Below, piece after piece: positions 1 through 8,396 of a stretch of DNA of 64,000 nt. Position 1 is the stretch's first letter. Every line of letters starts with the position of its first letter. Origin of the DNA: Pseudomonas sp. MPC6 (lineage in GTDB: Bacteria > Pseudomonadota > Gammaproteobacteria > Pseudomonadales > Pseudomonadaceae); assembly GCF_006094435.1 (NCBI RefSeq), contig NZ_CP034783.1, positions 5,793,001 to 5,857,000 of the forward strand, written 5' to 3'. Below the pieces are notes generated by a model. That model searched no databases and was not told the origin of the DNA. It worked only from the letters and a program-made list of their open reading frames with translations. A program made the translations under genes and the position numbers.

Positions 1-34
1 TGCGTTATCATCCGGCGTTTCCGCACCTCGAGTC

Positions 35-1981
35 TTGAAACGGATGCCCATGTCTTCATCCTTGTCTGACGCTGATCAACCCCTGCCCCCTGTCCTCGTC
101 GGCCCGCTATTGCGGCGTCTGGAGCCCAAGCGGTTGGTGTTGTGGCTGGTGGGGTCGCGGGCATTGTCGCTGACGTTGCGGTTGCAGAATGTCGGCGATA
201 TCCGCCTGGACGACACGCAGTGCACGGTGGTCCCGGTCGGCACTCGCGCCTTTGTGCATTTGATCGATGTGCCACTGGACAGCCCCCTGCCCTGCGACAC
301 GCTGATCGAATACGACCTGCTGATCGACAAAGGCGAAGACGACGACGTCGAGTCGGGCATCGCCGCTTGGGCCCCGCACTTGCTGTACGGCGAGGCCGGT
401 TGCCCGAATTTCGTCCTGCGCTCACGGGTTGATCAACTGTTGCACGGTTCCTGCCGCAAGCCGCACTTTCCGGCGCCGGATGGTCTGCTTTGTGTCGATC
501 GCTTGCTGGAGGCCGAGCCGGAGGCAGAAAAACGCCCGGCGCTATTGATGATGAGCGGTGATCAGGTGTACGCCGACGATGTCGCGGGGCCGACGTTGCG
601 GGCCATTCATGCCCTGATCGAGCGACTGGGGCTGTTCGAGGAGCACCTCGAAGGGGCGGTGGTCAGCGACAGCGCCAAACTCTACAACCACCCGGCCAGT
701 TACTACCATCGTGCGGATTTGTTACCGGCGCTGCAAAGCAACGACACCCTGCGAGACCGGTTTTTCGGCGGCGCGCGCAAGCCGATTTTCACCAGCAGCA
801 GTGCTGACAACCATCTGGTGAGCTTCGCCGAGGTCATGGCCATGTACCTGCTGGTGTGGTCGCCGACGCCCTGGACGTTGATCGCGCCGAAACCGCCGAA
901 ATTGATTCCCGAACGGCGCGAGCGGTATGCGCTGGAGCAGACCCGGGTCGACGGCTTCAAGGCCGGTCTCGGCAACGTGGCCCGAGCGCTGGCACATCTG
1001 CCGTGCCTGATGATTTTCGATGACCACGACATTACCGATGACTGGAATCTTTCCGCACAGTGGGAGGAAACGGCCTACGGCCATCCGTTCTCCAAGCGCA
1101 TCATCGGCAATGCGTTGATCGCCTACATGCTGTGTCAGGGCTGGGGCAATAATCCGGATGCGTTCAGCGGCGTGCTGGAGAAAACCCGTTTATTGAGTGC
1201 CACGGGGCAGGACCACTACCTCGACAGTGAAGTCCAGGATGAGTTGATCGATGAACTGTTGCGGTTCCAGAACTGGCATTTCGTGCTGCCCACCACCCCG
1301 GCGATCGTAGTGCTCGACACCCGCACCCGGCGCTGGCGCAGCGAGATGACGCTCAAGCAGCCATCAGGCCTGATGGATTGGGAAGCGCTCAGCGAACTGC
1401 AACAGGAACTGCTGGATCATCCTTCGGCGATCATCGTTTCGCCGGCGCCGATCTTCGGCGTCAAACTGATCGAAACCGTACAGCGCGTCTTCAGCTGGTT
1501 AGGCTACCCCTTGCTGGTTGACGCAGAAAACTGGATGGCCCATCGCGGCGCGGCACAGGTGATCCTGAACATTTTCCGACACTCGCGTACACCCGGTAAC
1601 TACGTGGTGCTGTCAGGCGATGTGCATTATTCCTTCGTCTACGAAGTGCTGATCCGACATCGTAAAGCGGGGCCCAGGATCTGGCAGGTCACCAGCAGTG
1701 GCATCAAAAACGAATTTCCGCCGGGCCTGCTCGAGTGGTTCGACCGGCTCAACCGCTGGCTCTATTCGCCGCGCTCGCCGCTGAACTGGCTGACCAAACG
1801 CCGACGGATGCGCATTGTTCCGCATGTTCCAGAGCATGCTGAAGCCGGTGAACGGCTGTGGAATTCGGCGGGGATCGGGCAGGTGTTCTTTAATGAGAAA
1901 GGACAACCGCAGGCGATTTATCAGTTGAATGCGAATGGCGCGCCGAAGACGCGGATGGTGGCGCCTGAGGCGAGTGACTGA
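35..1981 (+). CDS. PhoD-like metallophosphatase family protein
   Basis: Probably a metal-dependent phosphodiesterase/phosphatase of the PhoD-like superfamily. Three family motifs are visible in order: a GDQVYADD block near residue 176, an FDDHDITDDWN block near residue 328, and SGDVHYSF near residue 530. These would supply the metal-binding Asp and His residues. The protein is about 645 residues. It lacks an obvious Tat or Sec signal, unlike secreted Bacillus PhoD, so a cytoplasmic or membrane-surface enzyme is more likely. The frame opens with TTG at 35; ATG codons at 44 and 50 are equally plausible starts. Upstream context lies outside the window. The substrate cannot be told from sequence; the family call is firm. 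Confidence 0.8.
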   Translation: MKRMPMSSSLSDADQPLPPVLVGPLLRRLEPKRLVLWLVGSRALSLTLRLQNVGDIRLDDTQCTVVPVGTRAFVHLIDVPLDSPLPCDTLIEYDLLIDKGEDDDVESGIAAWAPHLLYGEAGCPNFVLRSRVDQLLHGSCRKPHFPAPDGLLCVDRLLEAEPEAEKRPALLMMSGDQVYADDVAGPTLRAIHALIERLGLFEEHLEGAVVSDSAKLYNHPASYYHRADLLPALQSNDTLRDRFFGGARKPIFTSSSADNHLVSFAEVMAMYLLVWSPTPWTLIAPKPPKLIPERRERYALEQTRVDGFKAGLGNVARALAHLPCLMIFDDHDITDDWNLSAQWEETAYGHPFSKRIIGNALIAYMLCQGWGNNPDAFSGVLEKTRLLSATGQDHYLDSEVQDELIDELLRFQNWHFVLPTTPAIVVLDTRTRRWRSEMTLKQPSGLMDWEALSELQQELLDHPSAIIVSPAPIFGVKLIETVQRVFSWLGYPLLVDAENWMAHRGAAQVILNIFRHSRTPGNYVVLSGDVHYSFVYEVLIRHRKAGPRIWQVTSSGIKNEFPPGLLEWFDRLNRWLYSPRSPLNWLTKRRRMRIVPHVPEHAEAGERLWNSAGIGQVFFNEKGQPQAIYQLNANGAPKTRMVAPEASD

Positions 1982-2002
1982 CGGGGTGAGACCGAGTCGC
2001 CT

Positions 2003-2037
2003 GCTTCGTCGGAACGCCGCCCGGCGCCGGCTCGCTC
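2003..2037. repeat. Short dispersed repeat, copy 1 (CGGAACGCCGCCCGG core)
   Basis: The 15-base core CGGAACGCCGCCCGG and its flanks (CTTCG before it, GCCGGCTC after it) recur almost unchanged at 36127-36162. It sits just after the phosphatase stop codon. It differs from the REP families found elsewhere in the window. Confidence 0.45.
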
Positions 2038-2082
2038 CCTGCGCTGAGAATGGCCCTGCAGATCATTTGATCGGTGCCGCTT

Positions 2083-2586
2083 ATGGATTTCACCAGAACC
2101 CTGATCATTGGCAACTCCGGTTCCGGCAAAAGCTGGCTGGCCGAGCGATTGGCCAGCCATCTGCTAGTGCCGTGGATTGATCTGGATTCGATTCACTGGC
2201 TATCCGACGAACACAGTATCGCGCGTCCCCGCGGCGAGGCATTGGCGATGGCGCGGATTGCGGCCAGTCAAGAGTGCTGGGTGATCGAGGGCGTTTACGG
2301 CTGGATGGTAAGCGAGCTTATACACCGGGCCACGGCGCTGATCTGGCTGTGTATTAGAGATGAAGAATGCGTCGCCAATATTCGCCAGCGAGAAGCCGGG
2401 CGCGATGATAATGATGAGTTGTTGATTGCCTTGCTGGACTGGGCCGGCAGTTATCGGACGCGTGATGACTCCAGTGGATATGCCGCGCATAAGCGATTGT
2501 TCAAGGGATTTACCAGCGCGAAACTTCAACTGATGGACCGCACTGAGGCGTTGGCTTTCGCGAGTAGGATGCGACGAACCCACTGA
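2083..2586 (+). CDS. Small P-loop ATPase / adenylate kinase-like protein
   Basis: A 167-residue cytoplasmic protein beginning with a strand and a Walker A loop, GNSGSGKS (residues 10-17). It is followed by WIDLDSIHW, the acidic strand seen in adenylate kinase-like and 'topology modulation' FlaR-type P-loop proteins. A later TALIWLCIRDEE stretch resembles the conserved strand before the lid region. This suggests a nucleotide or small-molecule kinase; the substrate is unknown. An in-frame GTG at 2074 lies three codons upstream, but ATG 2083 is preferred because the P-loop follows it closely. Likely cotranscribed with, or independent of, the phosphatase 100 bp upstream. Confidence 0.65.
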   Translation: MDFTRTLIIGNSGSGKSWLAERLASHLLVPWIDLDSIHWLSDEHSIARPRGEALAMARIAASQECWVIEGVYGWMVSELIHRATALIWLCIRDEECVANIRQREAGRDDNDELLIALLDWAGSYRTRDDSSGYAAHKRLFKGFTSAKLQLMDRTEALAFASRMRRTH

Positions 2587-2806
2587 TATCACCGGCATAA
2601 CCCTTTCACGGCCGAAGCTGAATGGCCGTTGTTCCCCACCTGCACCAATATCCGGCGCTTAAATCGGAACGGGATTACATCGTTCCCGGAAACGTCTTTT
2701 AGAACGCGGCCCCATACTGCGCGCCTATCGGAATGCGGAGAAGACGATGCGAACCCCTAGTCGAGCCCAACACGTCTTGAACCCTGGGTGCCATGCCTCT
2801 GTCGAC

Positions 2807-3514
2807 TCATGGCCCTGCCTTCACCAACACCGGTTTTTCCTGATACCGATCCGGATACAGCCGCTTCAACTGCGCCACCTTCGGCAAGTCGTTGATCACG
2901 ATGTAGGGATAGGTCGGGTGTTCGGTCAGAAAGTCCTGATGCTCCTCCTCTGCCGGGTAGAAACCGTTGTACTTTTCCAGCTTGGTCGCAATGGGCTTGT
3001 TGAACGAACGGGCGGTGTCGAGCTGGGCGATGTAGGCCTGAGCCACGCGCTGCTGTTCGCTGCTTTGCGGGAAAATCGCCGATCGGTACTGGGTTCCGGT
3101 GTCCGGCCCCTGACGATTGAGTTCGGTCGGATCATGGGCCACGGAGAAATAGATTTGCAGCAAGGTGCCATAACTGACCTGAGTCGGATCGAAGGTCACT
3201 TCGACAGACTCCGCATGGCCGGTATCACCCTCGCTGACCCGCTCATATCGAGCCGTGTCGGCTGTCCCGCCAGCGTAACCGGAGACGGCCTGCTTCACGC
3301 CTTTGACATGCTGGAACACCCCCTGGACGCCCCAGAAGCAGCCGCCGGCAAGGACCACGGTTTCGCTACGGGCCTGGGTCGTTTCATCGAGGGTCGGAGG
3401 TGGAATGAGCACGGCTTGTTCAGCGGCACCGAAAGAGAATGCCGCGCATTGACCGATGACGCCAGCGGCGGCCAGCCCCAACAGGGCGCGACGCCAGGTG
3501 AACAGGGTTTTCAT
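2807..3514 (-). CDS. msrA: Peptide methionine sulfoxide reductase MsrA, exported form
   Basis: Reduces methionine-S-sulfoxide in oxidised proteins. The signature GGCFWG is at residues 57-62 with catalytic Cys59, followed by the SGYAGG and HAESVEV motifs and a typical C-terminal half. The first 30 residues (RR near position 8, then an Ala/Leu/Gly-rich core) look like a signal sequence, so it probably works in the periplasm. ATG 3514 was chosen because AGGAG lies 8 nt upstream and the signal starts there; the frame itself opens further upstream. It is third in an msrB / deleted-dipZ / msrA series, so its usual electron donor gene is missing (see 3546-3668). Confidence 0.92.
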   Translation of the reverse strand: MKTLFTWRRALLGLAAAGVIGQCAAFSFGAAEQAVLIPPPTLDETTQARSETVVLAGGCFWGVQGVFQHVKGVKQAVSGYAGGTADTARYERVSEGDTGHAESVEVTFDPTQVSYGTLLQIYFSVAHDPTELNRQGPDTGTQYRSAIFPQSSEQQRVAQAYIAQLDTARSFNKPIATKLEKYNGFYPAEEEHQDFLTEHPTYPYIVINDLPKVAQLKRLYPDRYQEKPVLVKAGP

Positions 3515-3545
3515 GAGGCGGACTCCTGGGTGAATGTAAGGGCGA

Positions 3546-3668
3546 TCAACCGAAGGTAAAGGCATAGGCCGAGACACCCGGATCGAGAAACTCGATGCTG
3601 AAGGTCCGGTCCTTGACGCTGCCGGTCTGGCGCACCAGTTGGTACAGGCGTTGCCCGGTCACATAACG
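3546..3668 (-). pseudogene. C-terminal stub of a DipZ/CcdA-type thiol-disulfide protein
   Basis: Reading the minus strand from 3668 to the TGA at 3546 gives about 40 codons ending in RTFSIEFLDPGVSAYAFTFG, which resembles the conserved C-terminus of DipZ-type cytochrome c biogenesis/thioredoxin fusion proteins. An in-frame TGA (3669-3671) closes the upstream side, and there is no start codon or ribosome site. In related pseudomonads dipZ commonly sits between msrB and msrA (recalled from family context, not checked). The best explanation is an internal deletion that removed nearly the whole gene. Confidence 0.6.
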
Positions 3669-3697
3669 TCAACCTGCATAACAAGTGAGAGAAAGGA

Positions 3698-4216
3698 TCA
3701 AGCCACCTGTGGCTTGAAGGTCAGCGCCAGACCGTTCATGCAATAACGCAGGCCGGTGGGCTTGGGCCCGTCATCGAAGACATGCCCCAGGTGACCGCCG
3801 CAACGCCGGCAGTGCACCTCTTCGCGCACAACGCCGAAGGAGCGGTCCTGACGGGTGGCCACGGCTTTGTCCAGCGGCGCCCAGAAGCTCGGCCAGCCGG
3901 TGCGGCTGTCAAACTTCGTTTCGGAGGAAAACAGCGGCAGATCGCAGCCGGCGCAAGCAAAAATGCCGTCACGGTGCTCGTTGTTCAGCGGGCTGCTGTA
4001 GGCCCGTTCGGTGCCTTCTTCACGCAGGATTTCGTACTGCCCGTCGCTGAGCATGGCGCGCCACTCGCTGTCGCTGTGGCTCACCTCGAAAACCTCCGCC
4101 GCGCTGACGTCACTGACCAGGGCAGAGCTTGCGGCAAATTTTGGCAATACACCGACCACCAGGGCTGCAGCCCCCAGCCCGCCGCACGTTCCAAGAAACT
4201 GCCGCCGTGAAAACAT
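3698..4216 (-). CDS. msrB: Peptide methionine-R-sulfoxide reductase MsrB, Tat-exported
   Basis: Reduces methionine-R-sulfoxide, complementing MsrA. The protein has 172 residues. It begins SRRQFLGTCGG, a twin-arginine motif followed by a hydrophobic stretch, so export to the periplasm by Tat is likely. Two zinc CxxC pairs are visible (CAGC and CRRC), plus TGWPSF and the C-terminal RYCMN carrying the catalytic Cys. ATG 4216 is preferred over the longer frame because GGAGAAG lies upstream and the Tat motif follows at once. It starts a minus-strand unit with msrA and is divergent from the two-component system at 4368, which may regulate it. Confidence 0.92.
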   Translation of the reverse strand: MFSRRQFLGTCGGLGAAALVVGVLPKFAASSALVSDVSAAEVFEVSHSDSEWRAMLSDGQYEILREEGTERAYSSPLNNEHRDGIFACAGCDLPLFSSETKFDSRTGWPSFWAPLDKAVATRQDRSFGVVREEVHCRRCGGHLGHVFDDGPKPTGLRYCMNGLALTFKPQVA

Positions 4217-4367
4217 GATCTTCTCCGATAAATCCAGGTACCTGACATGGAACACAGCGTAGGCTTGGTTTGATCGCCAAACCCTCACGGAGAGTTAAAT
4301 AATTCGTGATAACTCCAGCCGAGAAAAACCCGCACAATGCGCTCATCGCGCCGAAGGATTGAGCTTG

Positions 4368-5078
4368 ATGGAACCCGCCAAACGCATCCTCGTGGTCGAG
4401 GACGACCTGCCTATCGCCGACCTTATCTGCCTGCATCTGCGCGATGAGCAGTTCGAGGTGGTGCACTGCGCCAACGGCGACGAAGGCATGCGCCTGCTGC
4501 AGCAAGGAGGCTGGGACGCACTGATCCTCGACCTGATGCTGCCCGGTGTCGACGGCCTGGAAATCTGCCGCCGCGCCCGCGCCATGGCCCGTTACACACC
4601 GATCATCATCACCAGTGCACGCTCCAGCGAGGTCCACCGGATTCTCGGGCTCGAACTCGGCGCAGACGACTACCTGGCCAAACCCTTTTCCATGCTGGAG
4701 CTGGTCGCCCGGGTCAAGGCACTGCTGCGACGGGTCGACGCCATGGCCCGCAACCTGAAAATGGACGCCGGCAGCCTGATCGTGGACGGCCTTTCCATCG
4801 ACCCGATTACCCGCGAGGTGTCCCTTGACGGTCGGCGCCTCGACCTCACGCCCCGGGAGTTCGACCTGTTGTATTTTTTCGCCCGCCAGCCCGGCAAGGT
4901 GTTCTCGCGCATGGACCTGCTCAACGCCGTATGGGGTTACAGCCACGAAGGCTACGAGCACACGGTCAACACGCACATCAACCGCCTGCGGGCGAAAATC
5001 GAGGCCGATCCGGCACAACCGACACGAATCCTCACGGTATGGGGTCGTGGCTACAAGTTCGCGGCGAAGGAGTCATAG
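4368..5078 (+). CDS. OmpR/PhoB-family response regulator
   Basis: A 236-residue DNA-binding regulator. The receiver domain (about 1-120) shows the acidic pair in VVEDD, the phospho-acceptor Asp in LILDLMLPG and the conserved Lys in DYLAKPF. The C-terminal winged helix (about 140-236) shows LTPREFDLLYF and the RAKIE..P..I.TVWGRGYKF ending of the OmpR family. A TTG at 4359 opens the frame slightly earlier, but ATG 4368 sits about 10 nt after AAGGA. The sensor kinase gene starts 5 bp after its stop, so the two form an operon. Divergent orientation to msrB/msrA suggests, but does not prove, a role in periplasmic oxidative or disulfide stress. Confidence 0.88.
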   Translation: MEPAKRILVVEDDLPIADLICLHLRDEQFEVVHCANGDEGMRLLQQGGWDALILDLMLPGVDGLEICRRARAMARYTPIIITSARSSEVHRILGLELGADDYLAKPFSMLELVARVKALLRRVDAMARNLKMDAGSLIVDGLSIDPITREVSLDGRRLDLTPREFDLLYFFARQPGKVFSRMDLLNAVWGYSHEGYEHTVNTHINRLRAKIEADPAQPTRILTVWGRGYKFAAKES

Positions 5079-5083
5079 CGCTC

Positions 5084-6604
5084 ATGAGGCTAACGCTGAC
5101 GCAACGCCTGTCCCTGGTCTTCGCCGTGCTGTTGCTGGTGTGCTGCGGTACCTCGGCGTGGATGCAGGTGCGCTCCAGCCAGATGCATGAACTGGAGGTG
5201 GTGCAAGGGCTGTCGCGCAATCTGGCGCAGCATATTGCCCAGGACACGGTACTGATGGATGCCAATGGCCTGATGCCCGATGCCGTGCGCGAGTTGTTCA
5301 GCAAGCTGATGCAAGTCAACCCCAGCGTCGAGGTCTATCTGCTGGACACCGAAGGCGCGCTTGTCGGCAGCGCGGCACCCGAGGGGCGGATACGCCGGCA
5401 GCGGGTTGACCTGGCGCCGATCCAGCGCCTGCTCCGAGGGGATGCCCTGCCGATCGTCGGCGACGACCCGCGCAGCGCCGATGGCCGCAAGGTGTTCAGC
5501 GCCGCGCCGTTGCAGGTCAACGGCAAACCGGCAGGCTACCTGTATGTCGTGTTGCTCAGCGAAGAGCGCGACCGCCTCGCCGAACGCGGCGCCACCAGCG
5601 CAGCGCTCAATACCGCCCTGGTGTCCATCGGGCTCGCCGCCCTGTTGTGCCTGATTGCCGGCCTGACGGCCTTTGCACTGATCACCCGCCCCTTGCGACG
5701 TTTGACCGAAACAGTCAGCCGGTTCGACATCGACGGCGTCCCAGTCGCGCCGGCCGTGCCCGCCCCGGTAGAAAAAGCCGCCAGCCACGATGAGATCGCG
5801 GTCCTCGACGCCGCCTTCCGGCAGATGCAGGCACGCCTCAGCGAACAATGGCGCTCGCTGACCCGCCAGGATCAGGAACGCCGCGAACTGGTGGCCAATA
5901 TTTCCCACGACCTGCGCACACCATTAGCCTCGCTGCACGGTTACCTGGAAACCCTTTCATTGAAGGATGCAACGTTATCCCCCGCCGATCGCCGCCGCTA
6001 CCTGGGCATCGCCCTGGATCAAAGCCGCAAGGTCGGGGGCCTGGCGCAGTCGCTATTGGAACTGGTGCGCCTGGAACACGGTTTCGTGCAACCGGTGCTG
6101 GAACGCTTCTCCCTGACCGACCTGGTGCAGGACATCTTCCAGAAATTCGAACTGACGGCCGAGGCCCGGCAAGTGCAACTCGAGGCCAGCTTTGCACCGA
6201 CGGTATCCGGGGTGTTTGCCGACCTGGGGCTGATCGAGCGTGTACTGACCAACCTGTTCGACAACGCCTTGCGGCACACACCACCTGGAGGAACCATCGG
6301 CATCAGCCTCGTTGCGCAAGGCAAGTTCGTCGAAATCACCGTCCGCGACAGCGGGCCGGGCATCCCGGCAGAACTACGGGAAGGTCTGTTCCTGAGGCCG
6401 TTCAACATTGGTGGGGCACGACGTGACGGGGGACTGGGTTTGCGCATCGTGCAGCGGATCCTGCAGCTGCATGGCCGTGAGATTCGTCTGGTGGATGTGC
6501 CTGGGCAAGGTGCTACGTTTATCTTTTCGCTGCCCCGGGATGAAGAAACCGCGACCGCCTTGGCGGTGCGCTCGATGAACCTGAATACACCGGGACAGGC
6601 CTGA
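5084..6604 (+). CDS. Membrane sensor histidine kinase
   Basis: A 506-residue inner-membrane kinase paired with the upstream regulator. A first transmembrane segment is near residues 9-27. A periplasmic sensor of about 150 residues follows, then a second membrane segment near residues 180-205 (ALVSIGLAALLCLIAGLTAF) and a HAMP linker. The HisKA box reads VANISHDLRTPLASLHGY, with the phospho-accepting His. The ATPase domain has the N box (NLFDNALRHTPPGG), a DSGPGIP box and GGLGLRIV. Start ATG 5084 has AAGGAG upstream and begins directly with the membrane anchor. The ligand is unknown. Confidence 0.88.
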   Translation: MRLTLTQRLSLVFAVLLLVCCGTSAWMQVRSSQMHELEVVQGLSRNLAQHIAQDTVLMDANGLMPDAVRELFSKLMQVNPSVEVYLLDTEGALVGSAAPEGRIRRQRVDLAPIQRLLRGDALPIVGDDPRSADGRKVFSAAPLQVNGKPAGYLYVVLLSEERDRLAERGATSAALNTALVSIGLAALLCLIAGLTAFALITRPLRRLTETVSRFDIDGVPVAPAVPAPVEKAASHDEIAVLDAAFRQMQARLSEQWRSLTRQDQERRELVANISHDLRTPLASLHGYLETLSLKDATLSPADRRRYLGIALDQSRKVGGLAQSLLELVRLEHGFVQPVLERFSLTDLVQDIFQKFELTAEARQVQLEASFAPTVSGVFADLGLIERVLTNLFDNALRHTPPGGTIGISLVAQGKFVEITVRDSGPGIPAELREGLFLRPFNIGGARRDGGLGLRIVQRILQLHGREIRLVDVPGQGATFIFSLPRDEETATALAVRSMNLNTPGQA

Positions 6605-6758
6605 TGAACCCTGCTCGCGAAGACGACAGACCATTCAATGCGGCGGACAAACGGGCGCAGAAATGGCTGCATCCGTGAAGGTACCGGGAAATAGTCGACT
6701 GCTTCTAGCGAAGCACGGCTATTATCCCCGCATCTTTTTTTGGCAAGGACGCTGCAAG

Positions 6759-7259
6759 ATGTTCAACGCCCTGCAAAATACCCCGTTGTGGGTTTATGCG
6801 ATCTTTGTGCTGCTCTGCTGCCTCGGCATCAAAGCCCTCTCCCCAACCCGCGAAAGCAAAACGTCGTTGTTGATCACACCACCGATTGTGCTCGGCTGGT
6901 CCCTGTATTCGCTGAACCTGTCGTTCCATCCATCGTTATCGGTAGGTTACTGGATAGTCGCCGTAATGGTGGGGTGCGCCGCCGCGCTGGTGATTTTTTC
7001 ACCCAAGGGTATCTCGCTGGATGACACGGGAACCGCGTTGATCCTGCCGGGCACGATCAAAACCCTGGCGCTTTATCTGCTGTTTTTTGCGGTTAGCTAC
7101 TACTTTGGCTACGAGGCCGAGGTTCACCCGCAACAATCGAAGACCCTGCCGGTCATGTTGCTCAAGGCATGTGCGTCGGGCGTTGCCAGCGGTTTGTTCT
7201 GTGGGCGTTCGATCAGGTTTTACCAGACTTTCCGCTCACTGAAGATAGCCCCCCTGTAG
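6759..7259 (+). CDS. Hypothetical multi-pass membrane protein
   Basis: A 166-residue protein with about four or five hydrophobic segments (around residues 9-22, 36-50, 60-80, 95-115 and 130-150), so an integral inner-membrane protein. I do not recognise a family. ATG 6759 is preferred to the upstream in-frame ATG at 6663 because AAGGA lies nine bases before it and the predicted protein then begins with a membrane segment. Its stop codon TAG is part of the CTGTAGGAG head of the REPIN that starts at 7254, so the last codons are REP-derived. Confidence 0.55.
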   Translation: MFNALQNTPLWVYAIFVLLCCLGIKALSPTRESKTSLLITPPIVLGWSLYSLNLSFHPSLSVGYWIVAVMVGCAAALVIFSPKGISLDDTGTALILPGTIKTLALYLLFFAVSYYFGYEAEVHPQQSKTLPVMLLKACASGVASGLFCGRSIRFYQTFRSLKIAPL

Positions 7260-7338
7260 GAGCTGGCTTGCCAGCGAAGGAGTGTCAGCTACATTGATGT
7301 CGACTGACACTCCATCGCTGGCGAGCCAGCTCCTACAC
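7254..7338. repeat. REPIN (inverted REP pair)
   Basis: Two REP palindromes in inverted orientation: CTGTAGGAGCTGGCTTGCC at 7254-7273 and its complement GAGCCAGCTCCTAC at 7322-7336, separated by about 45 bases. It also supplies the stop codon of the preceding gene. Confidence 0.85.
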
Positions 7339-7457
7339 AAGGGGGTGTTTTGTCCAACACCCGTGACAACGCAGCGCAGGTCCAATAGATTAGGCGGCCT
7401 GAAAAGGCTCCGCGCTTTCTCGCCTCAATCCAAGTTAAAAGAAGTAGTGAAATTTCA

Positions 7458-8162
7458 ATGTCCGATTCCAATACCGCTGAATCCGTAGTCACCTTGTCGT
7501 CCAAAGCGGAATACGAAAACTCCATCAATCTTTCACAGCATGTATCCCAGGCCAAGACCATCAGCGAGATGGTCCTGGACGCTTTCCAGTCCACCCGGGA
7601 AAGCGACCAGATCCGTGAGCTGCGTGCCGCGATTCGCCAGGCGCACGACCGCTTCGACGACGACACCGCCTACGAACTGATGGGTGAACTCAAGCAGCTC
7701 AAGGACGCTGAGGCCGCCGACATCGCCGCCCTGGAAGACCTGAGCGGCAAGTTCCCGATCAGCCGTATCCTGTCCAGCTTCAAGGACGATCCGGCCTTTC
7801 AGGAAATCGTCTACGGCCTGGCGCTGAAGGTGCTGAACCAGACCCATCAGGCCATCAGCAACCCGACCAGTGGCAAGAGCAAGGCTGCCCGGGCCAAGAA
7901 GGACGGCGAAGTGTTTATCATCAGCAAAGACGGGATCAGCGTCACGCTGCCGCTGCGGACTCCGCGTTCGCGTCTGAACGTAGACCGTAAAGCCCTGGAG
8001 TTCCTCGGCCTGGCCTTCGTCGGCGAAGGCGATGAAGCGGAGCTGGAAAGCGCGACGTTCCTGGACAATGCGGGGGCCGAGCAAGCGGTCAACCGTAAAA
8101 ACATCATCACCGCGCTTCAGCAGCAAACCGCGTTCGAAGGCTACAGCATCACCGCCCAGTAA
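7458..8162 (+). CDS. Conserved hypothetical protein, soluble, helical
   Basis: A 234-residue cytoplasmic protein of unknown function. The first 110 residues are strongly helical and charged (for example IRELRAAIRQAHDRF and ELMGELKQLKDAEAADIAAL), suggesting coiled coil or oligomerisation. A Lys/Ala-rich linker (GKSKAARAKKDG, around 140-151) follows. The C-terminal part carries a short strand-rich segment, EVFIISKDGISVTLPL. There is no signal peptide or membrane segment. The ribosome site is weak (AAGAAG). It is followed by a clear terminator at 8217, so it is probably monocistronic. Confidence 0.6.
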   Translation: MSDSNTAESVVTLSSKAEYENSINLSQHVSQAKTISEMVLDAFQSTRESDQIRELRAAIRQAHDRFDDDTAYELMGELKQLKDAEAADIAALEDLSGKFPISRILSSFKDDPAFQEIVYGLALKVLNQTHQAISNPTSGKSKAARAKKDGEVFIISKDGISVTLPLRTPRSRLNVDRKALEFLGLAFVGEGDEAELESATFLDNAGAEQAVNRKNIITALQQQTAFEGYSITAQ

Positions 8163-8216
8163 CACCCCCTGCCGGCGGCGCTTCAGACGCCACTGAGCCA
8201 AGAGCCCCGCCCAGGA

Positions 8217-8243
8217 GCCCCGCCCTAGAGCGGGGCTTTTTAT
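8217..8243 (+). terminator. Rho-independent terminator
   Basis: Perfect 8-bp stem AGCCCCGC / GCGGGGCT with a six-base loop followed by TTTTTA, 55 bp after the stop of the hypothetical gene at 7458-8162. Confidence 0.9.
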
Positions 8244-8396
8244 TGCCCGCGACTCCAGCAAAAGCACGATTACTCTCTCAGTATCGACACCAGAAAGAAC
8301 ACTTCCCTTAACCCTTGAACACCACGGGTCCGCCTGCGGGGAGCGTCAACTCACTTTCCAGCCCAAGACTTCAGTGGTGCGATTGCTGAGGTCATC

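Noticed and set aside
2747..3559. 270-codon plus-strand frame with a good GGAG-spaced ATG
   Set aside because: Most of it is antisense to msrA and has no recognisable motif. The start may be the beginning of a lost gene, but this cannot be supported.
7282..7488. 68-codon frame starting inside a REPIN
   Set aside because: The start codon and first 15 codons are REP sequence and the frame overlaps the next gene.
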